A DNA stretch of 24,360 bases, from IMG/VR virus record IMGVR_UViG_3300042691_021112, positions 1-24,360 of that record. One strand, given 5' to 3'. Below the pieces are notes generated by a model that saw only the letters and a list, made by a program, of their open reading frames with translations, was not told where the DNA came from and did no database searches. This document shows, piece by piece, positions 22,713-24,360 of the stretch. A program made the translations under genes and the position numbers. Source of the stretch: a virus. Positions within the stretch are counted from its first letter, which is position 1, and every line of letters starts with the position of its first letter.

Positions 22713-23890
22713 TATCATTTATAATACCTAGTTATAATAACTTGCAACATTTAAAAAATGTATTCGCGAGTATTCTAAAACACGCTCCTGAAGCTGAAAT
22801 TGTCTTGTTAGACGATGGGTCAACTGACGGAACTTGGGAATGGATTTGGAATTTAGCCGAAGAGCGTCAGCATAGAGAAGTGAAAGCTTATAAATCTGAC
22901 ACACGTGTAGGTCATACAATATTGTATGATAAAGGCATTGAATTAGCTACTAATGAAATTGTAGGCATACTTCATGCTGATATGATTATTGGTCCTAATT
23001 ATGTTGAAAATTTAGTAAAGCATCTTAAACCAGGCACTGTAGTATGCGCTACACGAATTGAACCTCCATTACATCCTGCCGGAAAAGAAAAGATTATAAT
23101 GGATTTTGGTCAAGACTTTGACACACTTAATGTAACATCATTTGAACAATATTGTATACAAAATCAAAATATATTTGCTAATGAGACTACTAAAGGAATG
23201 TTCGCTCCTTGGATATTGTATAAAAAAGATTTCCAAGCAATTGGAGGGCACGATCCATTATTTGCTCCGTTTCCTTACGAAGACTCGGATATCTTCCAGA
23301 GATGGATTTTAGCAGGTTATGAATTAATACAGTCTCGAGATGCTTTTGTATATCATTTAACTTGTAGAGGGCACAGATGGAATGATCAAGTTGGTAAAGA
23401 TGATGACTATTATAAGATAGTGTCAAAAAAAGCTGCTAGAAATTATTTACGTAAATGGGGAAGTTGGATTAAAAATGACGAGTATCAATATCCAATAATA
23501 CCTAAAAAACGTAATATTGCGTTTGTAATGAAAAATGGTAATTTGCCATTACTAGAAGCGTTAGAGCCTTGGTGTGATAGAATATACGTTGATGAAAGTT
23601 TTAATATTGGACGAGCACAAGACTATATTGAAATGGAGCAGGAAAATACATCATATGACTTACGTAAACGAGTGTTAATGATAAATGAAAATTATCCTGA
23701 GGGAGAGAATGACGTTGTAGTAATATTCGACGCTAACCGAGTCACTCAACAAACATTCGAGCTAATCCAAAATATGTCAGATATTATAACAGGTACAGAT
23801 GATACTGGAGAATTTAATATTGATTGTTTGACAATTATAATTAATAGTCTCGAAACGTATGAACATGAATTGATTACTGTCAAACATTAA
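22709..23890 (+). CDS. GT2-family glycosyltransferase with extra C-terminal domain
   Basis: A 393-residue protein. Residues 1-250 form a GT-A domain: F-I-I-P-S-Y-N-N, L-L-D35-D36-G-S-T-D-G-T, I-L-H-A-D91-M-I as the metal site, G-G-H-D-P-L-F-A-P-F-P-Y-E-D-S-D-I-F and V-Y-H-L-T-C-R-G-H-R. From about residue 265 a second, 125-residue segment begins (R-N-I-A-F-V-M-K-N-G-N-L-P-L-L-E-A-L-E-P-W-C-D-R-I-Y), rich in acidic residues, which I do not recognise. The GT-A part is related to the protein at 11445, which lacks the extension. Last gene of the island. Confidence 0.88.
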   Translation: MISFIIPSYNNLQHLKNVFASILKHAPEAEIVLLDDGSTDGTWEWIWNLAEERQHREVKAYKSDTRVGHTILYDKGIELATNEIVGILHADMIIGPNYVENLVKHLKPGTVVCATRIEPPLHPAGKEKIIMDFGQDFDTLNVTSFEQYCIQNQNIFANETTKGMFAPWILYKKDFQAIGGHDPLFAPFPYEDSDIFQRWILAGYELIQSRDAFVYHLTCRGHRWNDQVGKDDDYYKIVSKKAARNYLRKWGSWIKNDEYQYPIIPKKRNIAFVMKNGNLPLLEALEPWCDRIYVDESFNIGRAQDYIEMEQENTSYDLRKRVLMINENYPEGENDVVVIFDANRVTQQTFELIQNMSDIITGTDDTGEFNIDCLTIIINSLETYEHELITVKH

Positions 23891-23955
23891 CGTATACAAA
23901 CGATCTGTAATTGAATGTATATTGAATTATAAACTAAACCAAGACTGTTAAAACA
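23891..23955. other. 65-base non-coding gap
   Basis: An AT-rich stretch between the glycan island and the 82-residue gene. It contains TTGAATGTATATTGAATTAT, which shares TGTATATTGAA with the promoter element loosely, but the left half does not align at the correct spacing. No hairpin with a T-run, no tRNA. Confidence 0.4.
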
Positions 23956-24204
23956 ATGCAATACTTTATTTTACTGCCAGGAGATACTGAAGCAGATTGT
24001 ATAAAAGACACAAATATATTAGGCGAATCTAGCTTCAAAACGTTTTACGGAGGCAGAGGTTTAACTGCCTTGATGAAAATGATAGAGCAGTATCCCGAGG
24101 TATTAGAAGATGTAGTTATTAAAACGGATACAGGTAAAACATTAACTATAGAAGAGTTTTTAACAGTAATACAACCACTAACAATAATAACATGGACCAA
24201 GTAA
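23956..24204 (+). CDS. Conserved phage protein of unknown function (82 aa)
   Basis: The protein begins Y-F-I-L-L-P-G-D-T-E and continues with N-I-L-G-E-S-S-F-K-T-F-Y-G-G-R-G-L, then an ordered helix (L-T-A-L-M-K-M-I-E-Q-Y-P-E-V-L-E-D-V) and a closing I-E-E-F-L-T-V-I. Proteins with the L-P-G-D-T-E opening occur in T4-like phages of cyanobacteria and other aquatic hosts, from memory, with no role assigned. No membrane segment or cysteine motif. The stop lies inside the next gene, so translation is coupled with it. It marks the end of the glycan island and return to phage core genes. Confidence 0.7.
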   Translation: MQYFILLPGDTEADCIKDTNILGESSFKTFYGGRGLTALMKMIEQYPEVLEDVVIKTDTGKTLTIEEFLTVIQPLTIITWTK

Positions 24205-24360
24205 AAGACGCAAATGTGCACATGCACAAATCAATTATTGATTCCAACTATGAAGTTTGGATCATGTATGAAGGAGCCGAAGGGTATCCAACAGTAAAAG
24301 AGTCACTTAACGGTGCTATCGCTGCTAAGGCAGATAATTCAAATATAATATTTGTTGATG
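24192..24360 (+). CDS. Unknown protein, 3' end outside window
   Basis: Starts at the ATG at 24192, overlapping the preceding stop by 13 bases, and stays open to the window end (56 codons). It reads M-D-Q-V-K-D-A-N-V-H-M-H-K-S-I then Y-E-V-W-I-M-Y-E-G-A-E-G-Y-P-T-V-K and S-L-N-G-A-I-A-A-K-A-D-N. No family is recognised in the visible part. Confidence 0.6.
   Translation, partial: MDQVKDANVHMHKSIIDSNYEVWIMYEGAEGYPTVKESLNGAIAAKADNSNIIFVD

Noticed and set aside
1-24360. Bacterial capsule locus on a host chromosome
   Set aside because: The neighbouring T4-type clamp and clamp loader, DpdA, DUF3310 and the complete + strand packing point to a phage; export and polymerase genes of a capsule locus are missing.
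1-24360. tRNA genes
   Set aside because: Intergenic gaps are all below about 70 bases and none shows a cloverleaf or T-arm consensus.

Overview
The window is a piece of a large, AT-rich, T4-like (Straboviridae-type core) phage genome whose host is probably a member of the Bacteroidota. The phage assignment rests on a T4-style replisome block (sliding clamp, small AAA+ clamp-loader subunit, gp62-like clamp-loader partner), a DUF3310 gene, a phage DpdA-type transglycosylase, near-total absence of intergenic space, and every gene lying on the + strand with many ATGA-type overlaps. The host guess rests on a GroEL that reads like Bacteroidota GroEL and on the near-complete absence of Shine-Dalgarno sequences. 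No rRNA, tRNA, integrase, insertion sequence or CRISPR array is visible, and no gap longer than about 70 bases lacks a gene.

Layout. Positions 1-305 hold the 3' end of a GT-B glycosyltransferase. Positions 334-3207 hold dpdA and a full-length groEL, 3 bases apart. Positions 3254-6235 hold a tiny membrane protein, the sliding clamp, an 80-residue unknown, the RFC/gp44-like clamp loader, a zinc-ribbon protein, a gp62-like protein and DUF3310. Positions 6283-8009 hold an Fe-S PD-(D/E)XK nuclease, a SLOG/DUF2493 protein, a two-helix membrane protein and a 49-residue zinc ribbon. Positions 8065-23890 form a glycan island of almost 16 kb: twelve glycosyltransferases, four NAD(P)-dependent nucleotide-sugar enzymes (epimerases, a PseB/CapD-type dehydratase, an RmlD-type reductase) and two class I methyltransferases. 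The window ends with an 82-residue conserved phage protein and the start of another unknown gene.

Five operon heads share a previously unnamed element, consensus AGRATTNNNTATATTAAAG, at 312, 3223, 6249, 8027 and 14721. It is the best candidate for a phage-specific promoter and splits the window into dpdA-groEL, replication, nuclease and two glycan transcription units. At 6241-6285 this element lies inside a nested inverted repeat that would bury the nuclease start codon in read-through transcripts but not in transcripts started at the element.

The glycan island lacks a recognisable polyprenyl-phosphate initiating transferase, flippase, polymerase, or any transmembrane protein. It is therefore more likely to glycosylate something in the cytoplasm (virion protein, phage DNA, or an intercepted host precursor) than to make a complete capsule. 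The first two glycosyltransferases carry a repeated short peptide L-P-x-L-[KR]-K-[VI] on their tails, which looks like a docking motif. Together with dpdA this suggests a phage that invests heavily in disguising itself. The acceptor of the glycan is not determined by the sequence.
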